From: Malachius bipustulatus
Lineage: Eukaryota > Arthropoda > Insecta > Coleoptera > Melyridae
Assembly: GCA_910589415.1 (NCBI GenBank)
Contig: OU342631.1
Location: 21,080,001-21,144,000 of the forward strand
DNA: 64,000 nt
Direction: 5' to 3'
Shown here: in pieces, positions 23,826 to 34,669 of the stretch
Layout of the letters: each line of letters starts with the position of its first letter
Position numbering within the stretch: position 1 is the stretch's first letter
The notes under the pieces: generated by a model
Database searches by the model: none
What the model saw: only the letters and a program-made list of their open reading frames with translations
Told to the model about the DNA's origin: nothing
Made by a program: the position numbers and the translations under genes

Positions 23826-24690
23826 TACAATTTGCAACCAATTTAATGAATTGTTTATGAACTCTTTTCGTCCGGGAACGGCGACAAAGTTCGGTAAATC
23901 GTGAAATAAGCACGTCTAACAGCCTACTATATATTACTTACTATAATTTGTTTCTCGCATTTTGTGACGTTACTTGACTTTTTATCGAATAAATAATGTA
24001 ATAACGTATAGACTAATAGGACTGCCAGAATATCGTTATTTTATAAAATTATTCTCTGCATATGTCGCCGACACAGGTAGGAACGATGCAGTGACTAAGA
24101 AATTTGGATCATCGTGGCTTTGGCAGGTAACAGTTGAAGAAATTGTGTAAAATCACTCCTCAAATTCTTGAAACAATAAAGGGTAATTTTATTAAAACTT
24201 GAATGGCATGTAGGTATAAGTAATGTAAAAATTGGCGAAAAATATCCTGTAGCCCTAGATCGTTGGAGGTTTAGTTTTCGAGATTCAGGGCGTTTAATTT
24301 CTTCGAAAAATTAATATTTTTTGAATCTTACAAACTGGCGGATCAGAGTAAGTTGAAATTTGTGACGGAGTGGCGGAGATCTGGTCATGTTGTTACTTTT
24401 TTTTAATATTTTTACCCCATCGCGAGGGAGTGTGGTGATTTTGAAATTTTGAATATGGCACATTTTTTGTGAGAAAAATGGTTAAAAAGTGCAAAAAGTA
24501 CCAAAATTGATTTGTTTTCAAACATGAAACTTGTCGTATAAACGTAAGATAAGAAAAATATAAGTGAAAACACTTGTCCGAATTGTCAGTACTGTTGTAA
24601 ATGCGGGTACATAAGGCGCATGTGTCAAATATTCACTTCGTCACCAAATTCCGAATTTTGCCGAAATCCAATTGGTTGCAAATGTAGCTT
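23826..24690. repeat. Degenerate fold-back candidate
   Basis: ATTTGCAACCAATTTAATG near 23827 is mirrored by ATCCAATTGGTTGCAAATG near 24665. Neighbouring segments (GGCGACAAAGTTCGG and TTCACTTCGTCACC) match weakly. The interior carries no recognised coding sequence. It may be a very old element of the fold-back class; the assignment is weak. Confidence 0.3.
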
Positions 24691-24699
24691 AACGCGACC

Positions 24700-26130
24700 C
24701 GATGAGACCTCCGACCCATCCAGGCCGACCTATTAGGAGGGGCATTTAAGCGAAGGCGCTGTTGCATGTGCTAACGAAATTTCAGGAGATCTAATAGTGT
24801 TACAATAATAAACGCTATCGTAAATTTTGTGGTACCCATGTTGCACATACATTTTGGAAACCTGAAACATGACAATCCCTTCGAACATACCCAAGTGTTG
24901 GAATGTAGAAAAGTATGTAAGAGATCTATTATTATATACTTAACGGAAATGAGTTAACGAGCCGTGAGACAAGTTGAGAATTGTATTATTGGCTTCTTAG
25001 GAGCCGTGATGGCTTTCTCTTTTGTCACATGGTAATTGAATGGCAATAGGTATTTAGACAGGTAAGAGGGTTAAGAGATGCAAGAGTAACAGAAAAAGGC
25101 AAACCAGTAAACTCAAGATGAGGTAGAAGTAATTTTAATCTATAGTTAAAAGATGAAACAAACAGGGAAGAAGCATAAGAAGGAAGAAGCTCATCTGAAC
25201 CCATTGCACAGGAACAAAACTCCATAAACCACGACAAACGGCCCGGAATGATTTAGGATTTCAGTTGAAGCCAGCCGTGAACTCATTAATAATATCTAAT
25301 AATTATTAGGGTAAACACATAAAAAAATCGAGATCTTATAATTAAGTAAGTAATTGCAAAAAAAAAGGATTTCCTAAATAGTAAATAAGTGAATATAAAT
25401 ATTTAAAAGAGCATTTGTTGATTGCATGATGACCTTGTTTACAGGGTTTGTAGTTAATTTACTTAATTATTGTTTGTTTTCTATTGAACCTCATTTTGGA
25501 ATTATAATAATAATCAAGTTTTGTAGAGAGATGTGAAACACTGTAGGTAACAAAATAGCATCCATTTTATAGTTATAAATAATCCTGCTGCTAGTTACTA
25601 GGTATGGTAAGCAAAATAAGCACATTTATATGCAAATATAATCTCACGGCGAAAACTCAAATGGCAATTAAAATTTCACTTATTTTATATACATTTACGT
25701 TCACCAAAATATTTGTCACGAAAAGAACGATCTATTGCCTATAAAATTTATAATCAACATACTTATGCGGCACTATACAAGAATAAGTATATTTAAATTT
25801 TAATTACCTGGACTGACCTTTACTAAATATCGACAATTCTTAAGACACTCTGTAACGGTTGTTGGTAATTTTGTTTGATATATTGAAATGAGATTTGCAC
25901 TTTATAGCCACGAAATTTTTTTATACTGATTAGTGATTACTATGTATAACTAAGGTATACGCGGTAATATCTAAATTTTATATGCACATAAGCACATATA
26001 GCAAAAGTGATACTTAGATAACTAACATCTTGAACATTTTAGGTCAACTCTTTAAAACCTACTTTGAATATCTAAGCATTACTTTTTATAGAACTATTGT
26101 TCCCAAGTAATTTAAATCAACAAAACTTAA
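24700..26130. other. AT-rich stretch, no gene recognised
   Basis: A 70-codon minus frame at 25025-25237 has no family feature. No inverted-repeat element was recognised in this segment. Confidence 0.45.
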
Positions 26131-26357
26131 ATACTTATACTGGGTGTATAATAAATATACCGACAAACTTTTAGGGGTAGTAGGAGGCGTCAAAACAAAC
26201 ATTTTTTTCTCATAAACGTTTCTTTTCATTTTCGAGATATGGGGTGTAAAAATTTATCATAAATCTCAGAATTTTATTAATATCTCAAACATTCTCTTGC
26301 ATATATTTTTGAAATTTGGCAGTATTTGTAGTAATAAGGAGTTCCTTTAGCCCCAAG

Positions 26358-26360
<3 letters not shown>

Positions 26361-26402
<42 letters not shown>
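26361..26402. repeat. (AAT)n microsatellite, retrotransposon tail
   Basis: About 14 perfect ATA/AAT units. The position, immediately 3' of a minus-strand non-LTR fragment, marks it as that element's tail. Confidence 0.9.
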
Positions 26403-26403
<1 letters not shown>

Positions 26404-26514
26404 TTTATTTCCGTATTATAAATACATATTATTGTATTTTTTGTGGAAAATAATAAATTGTAAAATTAGTTATAAAGTTATAAAATTATGAAATTATGAA
26501 ATAAAGTTATGAAA

Positions 26515-26799
26515 TTATAAATCCAAAGAATTGTTCAAATATTCATTTAAGCTATAGTAGCATTTTTGTAATAAAATATTTTTAATTTCTTTTGAAAATT
26601 TTTTTAAATTATATTTTTTGTAATTATTTGGTAAATGATTATAAATTTTGGCACATATGTATTCAGAAGATAATTCATAATGAGTGGTATTATGTTTATT
26701 TAAAATAATTGTATTAGAATTTCTGGTATTAGAATTGAAAAAAGTAAACAAATTTTTATTTTTGTGTACAAAACAGAGACATTCGTATATAAATATAAT
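26515..26799 (-). pseudogene. Non-LTR retrotransposon ORF2, C-terminal remnant
   Basis: The frame reads through IFIYECLCFVHKNKNLFTFF, then NSNTRNSNTIILNKHNTTHY, and later SEYICAKIYNHLP and ILLQKCYYSLNEYL before its stop. This is the typical tail of CR1/Jockey-like reverse transcriptases in arthropods: a C-L-C-F-V-K segment, an N-T-R-N motif, then I-K-I-Y-N-x-L-P and finally L-L-x-K-x-Y-Y-S-x-x-E-Y-L. The open frame begins upstream of the first ATG, so the ATG-initiated 78-codon version is not a real start. The catalytic reverse-transcriptase core is missing. Confidence 0.8.
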
Positions 26800-28006
26800 T
26801 TATAATTATACTAAATTTTCTAAGTCCAGTGGCGTTCAGGAGAGCACCCTGGCCAATATTATTGCAAAGAAAAATGTACGCCACTGACTTTTTTTTAATT
26901 TAAATATTTCTTCAGATTAAGCGACTCAAAATAAATCTTTCATGTCTCCTGATATCTTTTCGCATCCTTCTTCGTTTTCGAGAAATACAATAAAATAAAG
27001 ATGTATGTCGAAAAACTGACTTTAATTTTAAGGGCTTTATTTTATCAATTTTACGACGTGTATTGAAGCGGCATTTATTTTATTTATCGAAAAAGATAGT
27101 AAGTAAGATACGAAAAGATATCAGGAGACATATAAAAGTTTTATTTTTAGTTGCTAAATCTGAAAAATATATCAAAATTTAACAATAGCCAGTGGCGTAC
27201 ATTTTTCTTTGCAATAATATTGGTCAGGGTGCTCTCCTGAACGCCACTGGACTTGACAATTTTAATGTACTTGAGTATAAACAAAAGCCGAATTTCAACA
27301 ATATCGGCGGAGACGTTTTTCAGATATTAATAAAAAAACATTTTTTTTATTTGTACTAACGTCCCTTACTACCCTTAAAAGTTTGTCGGTATATTTATGA
27401 TACACCCTGTAAACCTCAAGTATTATGTGTTTGTTGCTTATTAATTTTTCTGTTATCTGATTTTCAAAATTTACAGGTGATGCTCTGACAGCTTCTCCGA
27501 AATTTTAAAGGCTTTGCTGAAGTTTTAGATTTTTCAATATAAGTCTGCTTATCGTAAGTTTCACCAAATATGCTCAGTTAACAATATACCGGCCACTTCT
27601 ATACCTAATGCATTGCGTTGATTTAAGACAACTACAACTGGGAGCAGTCCCGCCAAGAGTGTAAAGGTGAAACTTAAAGAAAAGGCATGTTTGATGAAAC
27701 ATGGCGGAAATTTAGATATCAACACTGAATACAAAATTCATAGATAAGCTTATTGTAACAAGTGACACCCTTTGCGGCACGAGAGCAAAAAAAAATTGTC
27801 CCTTGATTTAATAAGGGAGTGTTCATCCGGTATTGTTAGTTGAGCGTATTTGGTTTCATAATTACCACTGTTACTAACCGATAGTGGTAGTGGTTGGCCA
27901 CCACCACGGTTTTCCGAGAAAACGTATTATACATAATTGGTCCCACTTCAGATGTTTGGCTGATACCTACTTCAACCTATTGAATATTGATGGATTCAAC
28001 ACCTTT

Positions 28007-28204
28007 TTAAAGGCTTTCTAAAGGTAATTTTGCAAATATTTTCGAAGTTCTGAGTATTCCTAAATTCTATACCATGCCACTCGTCATTCTGATTATCGTT
28101 ATATCGTCACTCGTCATATTTTGGCAGTGTATAGAATTTAGGAATACTTAGAACTTCGAAAATATTTGCAAAATTACCTTGAAAAGCCTTTAGAAAGCCT
28201 TTAA
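28007..28204. repeat. 198-bp hairpin repeat
   Basis: The arm 28007-28073 (AAAGGCTTTCTAAAGG, GCAAATATTTTCGAAGTTC, TATTCCTAAATTCTATA) is mirrored at about 28129-28204 with few mismatches. The loop (CACTCGTCATTCTGATTATC, GTTATATCGTCACTCGTC) plus the end of the arm is repeated directly at about 28226-28290, so a partial third copy follows the hairpin. Confidence 0.78.
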
Positions 28205-28597
28205 GGAGATGTTTAAAGTATTCCTAAATTCTATATCCTGCCACTCGTCATTCTGATTATCGTTATATTGTCACTCGTTATATTTTTGGAAAAACGTACA
28301 TAAATACATGCATATTTAAAAAAAAGTAGAATGAAAGATAATTTTGGAATACAAATTCAAGCAGATCATCCATTAGATAATGTATAGCGACTATTGGGGA
28401 AATCTCTGGCCCCATGGGAGTTTCAAAAATTTTGTCTTTGTTAAATCGCATTAAGTTCATATTTTGATTGCCATTTCAGTTTCCGAATTACATTCTTCTA
28501 ATTTTACATTATTTAGTGCTTATAAGTATGTTTTTTTTATGCGCTGGTGATTAAAAGTGACAAAAATGCCAATAAAATAAGTTTTCATTAGGCCTGG

Positions 28598-28797
28598 CAC
28601 TTTGACAATATAAAATACAAATTTTTAGAATTCATATTTGGTTGTTCTTGGTGATTTTGAATTCATGAGTTGTATAGTTTCTTAGCAACAAAAAATTTTG
28701 TGAAACACTCCTTTTGCAATTTGTCTCACAGAAGATTTTTTTCGAGAAATATAAATTTGTAAGCTCTACGAGATTGGTATTTTGTATTGTCAAAGTG
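28598..28797. mobile_element. 200-bp MITE-like element
   Basis: Ends CACTTTGACAATATAAAATAC and GTATTTTGTATTGTCAAAGTG are inverted with one mismatch over 21 bp. The interior is AT-rich without coding sequence. The flank on the right continues ACAAT, resembling the terminal repeat. Target duplication was not resolved. Confidence 0.65.
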
Positions 28798-29141
28798 ACA
28801 ATACCATAAATCTTCATTTAAAACTGAAAAGTTGCTTTTGTAATTTATGTCACTTTTACACACTCGGTGGCTGAAAGAATGACATTTCGAAACTAAAATG
28901 ACAATCGAAATAACAACTTTACGAAACGATTTAACAAAAAAAAATTTTTTTATTCTTTATCATATTAAACTTTTTCTAGTATTTTTCTAATAAAACTGAG
29001 AAATCATAATAATATACAATTATTATAAAAATCGTTGCGCTGTTGATTGCAAATGAATACGAAATGTACCTATACTAGAGAAAACATTTAAAGAAATAAA
29101 ATTTAAAATATAAAATTTACCTCATCTTCTCAGATTATATA

Positions 29142-29821
29142 CAGGGTGTCCCGTATCGTTATGTTCAAATCTTGTGAGCATATAGTAGGCTTAATTTTGA
29201 ACCCAAAAAACCCAAAAATGGCAGGTCTATCTTTATTCGTTACGAAGTTACAGGCCTAAGAAAATTATGACTAGTAAATAACAAAGATTCAACTTTGAAA
29301 ACCACACAACCACATGTGTTGTGGTTTAGGCTAATAATTTATTGTTATGGTAACGACATGAGTAAATGTCACCGAAATTAACATTAGAAGAGGTTCTCCT
29401 GCTCATACAAAATGGCATTTGGATTCAATATGGGGCACCAGCATATTTCGGAATTGGCGTTTGTAACTAAATTCCAAAAAGCAATTATTATTGGATCGTA
29501 CTCAGCATGCTGGTCAAGAGATCGGTCGCGAAAAAAGACGAGAAATTAGAACTGTTACTTCTGCAATAGGCCTCCGAGCACAAGTTTATATTCAGCAAGG
29601 AATAGGACATTTTTAAACACATGATAAACTAAAGATTTGGTCAATAAAATAAGTTTTATGTGGTTTTCAAAGTTAAATCTGGTATTTACTAGACATTATT
29701 TTCTTAGGCCTCTAACTTCGTAACGAATGCAGATAGACCTGCCACTTTTGGTTTTTTTAGACTTAGAAATAAGTCTACTATATGCTCACAAGATTTGAAC
29801 ATAACGATACGGGACACCCTG
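29142..29821 (+). mobile_element. TA-flanked fold-back element with Tc1/mariner-type transposase relic
   Basis: The ends CAGGGTGTCCCGTATCGTTA and TAACGATACGGGACACCCTG match perfectly over 20 bp and are flanked by TA (29140-29141, 29822-29823). The arms extend about 150 bp (ATGTTCAAATCTTGTGAGCA, GGCAGGTCTATCT, TAACTTCGTAACGAA). The interior keeps parts of a transposase gene (29366-29630). TA target choice plus a DDE-type transposase relic place this copy in the Tc1/mariner (IS630) superfamily. By shared termini, the sister elements in the window may belong there too. Confidence 0.88.
29366..29630 (+). pseudogene. Internally deleted Tc1/mariner-type transposase
   Basis: An ATG at 29366 opens a 34-codon frame (to the stop at 29468-29470). 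It begins MSPKLTLEEVLLLIQNG, typical of the start of these insect transposases, and passes straight into IWIQYGAPAYFGIGV. The second part resembles the conserved W-x-Q-x-x-G-A-P-x-H-[FY] block that carries the second catalytic Asp, here altered: Tyr stands where Q-D normally occurs. Further on, in another frame, LRAQVYIQQGIGHF at about 29569-29615 resembles the protein's C-terminal tail. The N-terminal DNA-binding domain, first Asp and third acidic residue are missing, so the protein would be inactive. Confidence 0.7.
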
Positions 29822-29949
29822 TATACATAATAACGAAATAAAAAATAATTTTTAAACATTTTAAAATAAATTAAAAGTAAAACTAATGAATATAAAATTA
29901 TAGTCGACGTATGCAATAGCATGTCCCTGCAAAGTTATTAAATCCTCAA

Positions 29950-31080
29950 GTTAAGAAGAAGTTATACGATATGTTAAGCACATGTATTCAACAGCCCTCC
30001 TAGTTTCCTGTTCTAATTATTTAGCCGGCATATTTCCAAGAATTCCTATTTACACAGCTCAAATTGATGTCTTATATGTGAAAACGAGAGTGAAGTGAAT
30101 TGCCTACCCCTAACAGATCGCACCCCTAAAATTCCATGCATAAAAACAGCACTCAAATTCAGTTTCAGGTCTTCAGAGCCTGACTTGCATTCAGAAAGAA
30201 TTTAACATGTTTTTGTAGTTCCAGTTCGTATATGGCTACATGGGCTTGTTTTATTTAGTCAGGTAATAGATGAAACGAACTCGATAATAAATATTTACTT
30301 CTATATGTATAGAACTTAGATGCTATAGTAATAAGTAAAGTAGTAAAAAAAATATAAAAATAAAAGTAAATTAGAAAATGCTTTTTGGTTGGATTAGAGA
30401 TTAGAGTAGAGGGAATTAAATTTGATTGAAAATGATTATTTATAAATTAACAATGTCGATTTAATGATAGCGGAGTCTGTCTTTTAAAGAAGTTTAAATC
30501 GTTATCCCAATAAGTTCAGGTTTAGGTAGGTAGGTATGTGTATATTTTGGTATTCCTTATTCGGCTTGATTAGAAATGCTGAACATTTTCTATCAATTTA
30601 TTAAAAGACGGCTTTAATTTTCATTAAAATTTAGCTAATTAGGCTGAGATACGCTATAAGAATATTATTTCGGTATAAAACGGGTACATCATTAGAATCA
30701 TAGAACCTGATTGAATAAGTCTCTTGAAATGGCTGTTATTTAATGTTCCTGCACTCATTAGCTACTTTTTGAAATTTATTGATTTCTGATACAAAATAAG
30801 CATTTAAAACCAATTTGTCTGGATGAAGAAATCGCGGACTCTATATTTACTGGAATCTTCGTTTCGTTCATCATTAGCTAATTAATACACTGTAGGTACA
30901 CTTAATTTTATGTGTTTCAAATTGCTCTCATTATTATTATTATTCGACAGAGAGCCGAACAAAAAATTAAAGTAAAACAAAATAAAAGTAAAGTGAAAAT
31001 GTAAACAAACATTGTCAAAAAACTTCTCCACGAAAGTGAGATAGATTCAGGAAACAAAGGAAGCCATTCGATTTTTAGGC
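29950..31080. other. AT-rich stretch, no gene recognised
   Basis: No element ends, exons or long open frames were recognised. This is the left flank of the solo LTR. Confidence 0.45.
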
Positions 31081-31085
31081 AGTAA

Positions 31086-31631
31086 TGTAATGTTGTTACT
31101 TTTATTATTTCAAATTAAAAGTCTTAAAACAATACAAAACTTTAAATAAATCCAGTCATAACATGCACAAATTCACAAATAAAATAAATTAATATAATTA
31201 ATTTTCAAATCTAAATAATCAGCTGTTCTCCTTATGTATACACACACTGATACTACTAACACAACAACAATGCTTTTCGCTCTGATTTCACTTCAGTTAT
31301 CACAATCACTTCACTCTGTTCTCTACTCTAACTCTCTTCCTTATTCTTTACTCTATGGCGCTCCAATCGGAACCAAACTGACTATTGCCACGTCGCTCTT
31401 ATATACACGCCGGTCTTGGATTCTAGACATTTCTGGAAGTATCATTGATGACTACAGACACAGCCAGAATGATTTATCACGTCACCCATCACGGCCACGC
31501 GCTTTCGAACATTAGCGTGAATTCTGCGTGATTATTCTTGAGTTCTATATCAGTAGAATGCTCGGCAAAATGTGACATTCCTGTCATGTCTGCTCAGCTG
31601 ATTATTAGAGAATTAGTGTTCTCTCGCCACA
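31086..31631 (-). mobile_element. Solo LTR of an LTR retrotransposon
   Basis: Read on the minus strand, the 546-bp unit starts TGTGGCGAGAG and ends AACATTACA, with the TG...CA ends of an LTR. It holds a TATA element (GTATATAAGAG), about 26 nt before an arthropod initiator TCAGTT, and an A-rich 3' part (AATAATAAAAG) suited to polyadenylation. The flanks are GTAA (31082-31085) and GTAG (31632-31635), a possible 4-bp target duplication with one change. No primer-binding site or gag/pol follows on either side, so it is best read as a solo LTR left by recombination. A Gypsy-type origin is likely but not shown. The 93-codon plus frame inside is a shadow. Confidence 0.62.
31376..31406 (-). promoter_or_regulatory. 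LTR core promoter: TATA plus initiator
   Basis: On the minus strand GTATATAAGAG (31406-31396) is followed by TCAGTT (31381-31376). Spacing from the first T of TATA to the initiator A is about 26 nt, slightly short of the common 30 but compatible with pol II initiation inside the LTR. Confidence 0.5.
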
Positions 31632-32179
31632 GTAGGTATTTACAGTACCTGCTAGCCAAGATGGCCCATTAGACCAAGCAACAGAGCTCTAAAATCACAA
31701 GATTCTGACAAAAGTAACGGAATACCGCCGGGACCATCATAAGAGGAATAGCCCCCAGATTTTAACTTTTTTGCACAGTTTTCTGCTCGAGTTTACCATT
31801 TTCTTTTTTTTATTAACACTTTAGTGCAAAAAGTCACTTTTTGGTTCTTTACATCTAAAAGAAAAACTGATGGAGCGACGTAAATAGTTCCAATGGACGA
31901 ATTGTAGAGAAATAAAATACGAAGAAAACAAGAGCTGAAACAAAAAACACACAAAAACCAAGAGAGCCAGAGAAAACTAAAAAAAAAGGGAAACAGGCGT
32001 TTTTTCACTTCTTCGCTCTGCAAAATTCGCAGAACGCCGTTTTTTTGAGTTGTAGTGCAGGCTCATTACGCTCTTCAGAAGTTCGTCATACCATATTTTG
32101 CCTAGCCAGAACGTCGCTCATAGGGCCAGAACCATTTTGCTGAATAGGAGAGAATGTTCTCAAAGATAAACTAAAGACA

Positions 32180-32660
32180 AAAGAGGAACCCCAATCTCTG
32201 GAAAGACATTCCAGCTACAAGCCAGGCCAAATTATTGCTTGGGAAATACAACCAACAAAGATTCGAAGCCTGCATCAAACTGAACAAAAATGGTTTGAGA
32301 ATGCTAACAGGTTTTCTCATCCACGGGGCATCGTCGAATTGTGAGCAAGATTGGTCTACAAAACGACCAAACCTGTAAATTCCGAATGGACGGAGACGAA
32401 ACTCCAATAATACATCTCCTGGTCGAGTGCCATGCAGTACAACAAAGAAGCCTCCGCTGTTAGGTATTTACCGACCAGCACCAGCGGAAAAAGACCTTAT
32501 CATCTTTAGAACTATCGAAACTCCTGAATCTCCTCCGAGAACTGGAACAGGGTGAGGTGCTATAATTGAATAGTCACTAGAAGGGAAGACACAGAAGATC
32601 TTCTAGGTTGTAGTGTGGAAACATTCCCAATAATACAATACAATACAATACACAATTCAA
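32180..32660 (+). mobile_element. Non-LTR retrotransposon 3' end with RNase H-side remnant
   Basis: This is a 5'-truncated copy: degenerate C-terminal coding sequence to 32565, a short untranslated region, and a tail of ACAAT units (32633-32655). The layout is typical of arthropod retrotransposons of the R1/I/Jockey group. Confidence 0.8.
32190..32565 (+). pseudogene. Non-LTR retrotransposon ORF2, RNase H and C-terminal region, broken
   Basis: The first frame reads NLWKDIPATSQAKLLLGKYN and then GLRMLTGFLIHG, the segment around and after the RNase H domain in arthropod non-LTR elements. It then loses frame. The next frame (32329-32565) continues with SKIGLQNDQTCKF and DGDETPIIHLLVECHAVQ, the C-x-x-C-x-x-x-[ED]-[ED]-E-T-x-x-H-L-L-x-E-C knuckle, in which the second Cys has become Arg. 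One internal TAG follows SLRC, and the frame then runs to ELEQGEVL and a stop. One frameshift and one nonsense codon make it a pseudogene. The minus-strand frame across it is a shadow. Confidence 0.82.
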
Positions 32661-32777
32661 TACCATATTTTACACGAGGCTGGATGCTCTGGAGGTCGCA
32701 AATGACTATCTAGAACAACTTCAATCTCTGTTTTCCATTTAAATGCAGAAAAATAGGCAAATTCGCACAAACATGAG

Positions 32778-32910
32778 CGAAAACGGCCAAGCGCGTGAGA
32801 GTGGGGGTAGAATAGCAGATAAGGGGTACAATAGCGCTTGTATTTTAGGTACGCCTTCCCCTCACTGCTTTTCTACCCCCACTCTCGCGCGCTCGGTTTT
32901 TATGTACCGT
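32778..32910. repeat. GC-rich hairpin
   Basis: GCGCGTGAGAGTGGGGGTAG followed by AATAGCAG and AAGGGG is mirrored by CCCCTCACTGCTTTTC and TACCCCCACTCTCGCGCGC. Arms are about 35 bp around a 50-nt loop. The sequence is much richer in GC than its surroundings. It may be a small MITE or an RNA hairpin; no further evidence. Confidence 0.7.
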
Positions 32911-33781
32911 CCTTTTGTGTTCTAGTCTCTAGTGTATAACCCCTTTTGACGTTCCTGCCGAGGAAACCCACATCGTTACTATGAAAAAATTCGCGAAGAA
33001 CCTCCCTAACAACAAAAACTACGAAATATTAGACTATACTCATTTAAAATCTAGAAGAATAAAATCTTTACATAAAAAAAATACAATTTACAAATTTAAT
33101 AATTATAAACGCCCAACCACATGCACGTATTTTAATGTGCGACTCTTCAAGACTTCAAGTCCTAAACCGATTTTTTGCAAATTGCCGATCTCATTATTAA
33201 ATACAACGCAAGCATGCAATTTAAAAATCGATTTATGATCTAGTTCGTCATGTTAACACAATCCTCAGGATATGTGATGATGATCTGATAGGAATCTATT
33301 CGTGTATAAAAATACATTGTCTAACTGTAAAGTCATATAAATTTTATTTATTACGAGCATATTTAGTTCTCTTAATTAGTAATTGATTTCTGCAGATTTT
33401 CATATGGAAATCGGGTCGCTCTAATCAAGCTACTGAAATTTGCATATAACAACTGAACAGTAATGAAAAATCCATTATCGGCGACAGTAAATCAAATTAA
33501 AAATGAATGGCGTAGACAGAAATAGACAATAATAATGATTTCTAGGTTTCAGGACGTCCTAAATCAAATTAAAATATTGCGAGGAGTTCGTAATCGATGC
33601 TAAGAGATCAATTTCTGCGCTACGCTATTATTACGATTTTTGAATTGACTTCTGATCAATTCAGATTGAACGAATCTACATCTACATCTACAATTAAGAC
33701 AAATTATCTGCAAGAGCCTCGAAGTCGGAATCGAATTTTTCATTAGATTTGAAACACATTTTATTGTGAGAGGTAAATATA

Positions 33782-34662
33782 CAGAGTGTATATTTTTACG
33801 AACTTTTAGGGGTAGTATGAGGGCTTCAAAACAAACATTATTTCTCATAAAAATTGGCCCAAAAAACGCTTCGTTTTCGAGAACATGGTGTTAAAATTTA
33901 TCAAAATTTTTATTTTTTTAATACTATCTTAAAACATGCTTTTGCCGATATAGGTATTGTTGAAACTTGGCATTGCTATTTGTAAAAATAAGGAGCCTTT
34001 TATAGTACCAAGTAATAAGTTATAATTTTTAGTTAAAAATCCAGTGGCGTTAACCAATATCATTGCAAAGAAAAATGTACGCCACTGACTTCTTTTATTA
34101 AATTTGAATATTATTTCTCTTGATATTTTTTCATATCCTACTTCGTTTTCGAGAAATAAAATATAAAGCGGCTTCAAATCATGTCGAAAAATTAATTTTA
34201 ATTTTAATGGCTTTATTTTATCAGTTTTTCGACGTGCATTGAAGCGGCTTTTATTTTATTTCTCCAAAACGATGTAAGATATGAAAAAAAATCAAGAGAC
34301 ATAAAAGTTTTATTTTCAGTTGCCTAATCTGAAAAAACATTCAAGTTAAGAAAAGTACATTTCTCTTTGTAATAATATTGGTACAGGTGCTCCCCTTGAC
34401 GCCACTGAACTCAAAAAATTTAATCTATTAGGGTTACAGGAGCTCCTTATTACCACAAATAACACTACCGAATTTCACAATGGCAAATTAATGTTTGAGA
34501 TAGGTATTAATAAAAAAAATTTATAAATTTTAACAATTTTTTGAAATTTTGATACATCTCGAAAACGAAACGTTTTTGAACAACTATTTATGAGAAAAAC
34601 TGTTTGTTTTGACGCCCCCTAGTACCCCAAAAAGTTTGTTGGTATATTTACGACATACCCTG
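33782..34662. mobile_element. TA-flanked fold-back element, family copy B
   Basis: Ends CAGAGTGTATATTTTTACGA and TATATTTACGACATACCCTG are inverted and flanked by TA. Blocks occur in the same order as in 26140-27409: AACTTTTAGGGGTAGTA, TTCGTTTTCGAGA, AATAAGGAG, CCAGTGGCGTTAACCAATAT, AAAAATGTACGCCACTG, then AAGCGGCTTTTATTTTATTT and the mirrored set. This copy lacks the retrotransposon present in copy A and so shows the uninterrupted structure (881 bp). Frames of 82 codons on the minus strand are repeat shadows. Confidence 0.88.
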
Positions 34663-34669
34663 TATAAAG

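Larger units (their letters stand above)
26359..26805 (-). mobile_element. 5'-truncated non-LTR retrotransposon inside fold-back arm
   Basis: On the minus strand this insertion has the C-terminal end of a reverse-transcriptase protein (26515-26799), an untranslated region of about 150 bp with AATAAATG, and a tail of TTA units (plus-strand (ATA)n at 26361-26402). It is absent from the sister fold-back copy at 33782-34662, where the bases CCAAGTA run on into the second block, so it arrived after that family had spread. The 5' end is truncated, as is usual for target-primed reverse transcription. Confidence 0.75.
26140..27409. mobile_element. TA-flanked fold-back element, family copy A, with insertion
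   Basis: The ends are CTGGGTGTATAATAAATATA on the left and TATTTATGATACACCCTG on the right, flanked by TA (26138-26139, 27410-27411). Next inwards both arms hold ACAAACTTTTAGGGGTAGTA. A second long pair lies inside: AGTCCAGTGGCGTTCAGGAG, then AGCACCCTGGCCAATATT and AAAAATGTACGCCACTG at 26821-26887, mirrored at 27192-27255. The element is a longer relative of 33782-34662, with which it shares the order of all blocks. The left arm is broken by a non-LTR retrotransposon at about 26359-26805. Without it the element would be near 820 bp. Confidence 0.88.

Noticed and set aside
26361..26402. Independent microsatellite
   Set aside because: Position at the 3' end of a non-LTR fragment shows it is the element's tail.
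31234..31515. 93-codon plus frame rich in Ser and Thr
   Set aside because: It is antisense to the LTR core promoter region and low in complexity, so it is a shadow of the solo LTR.
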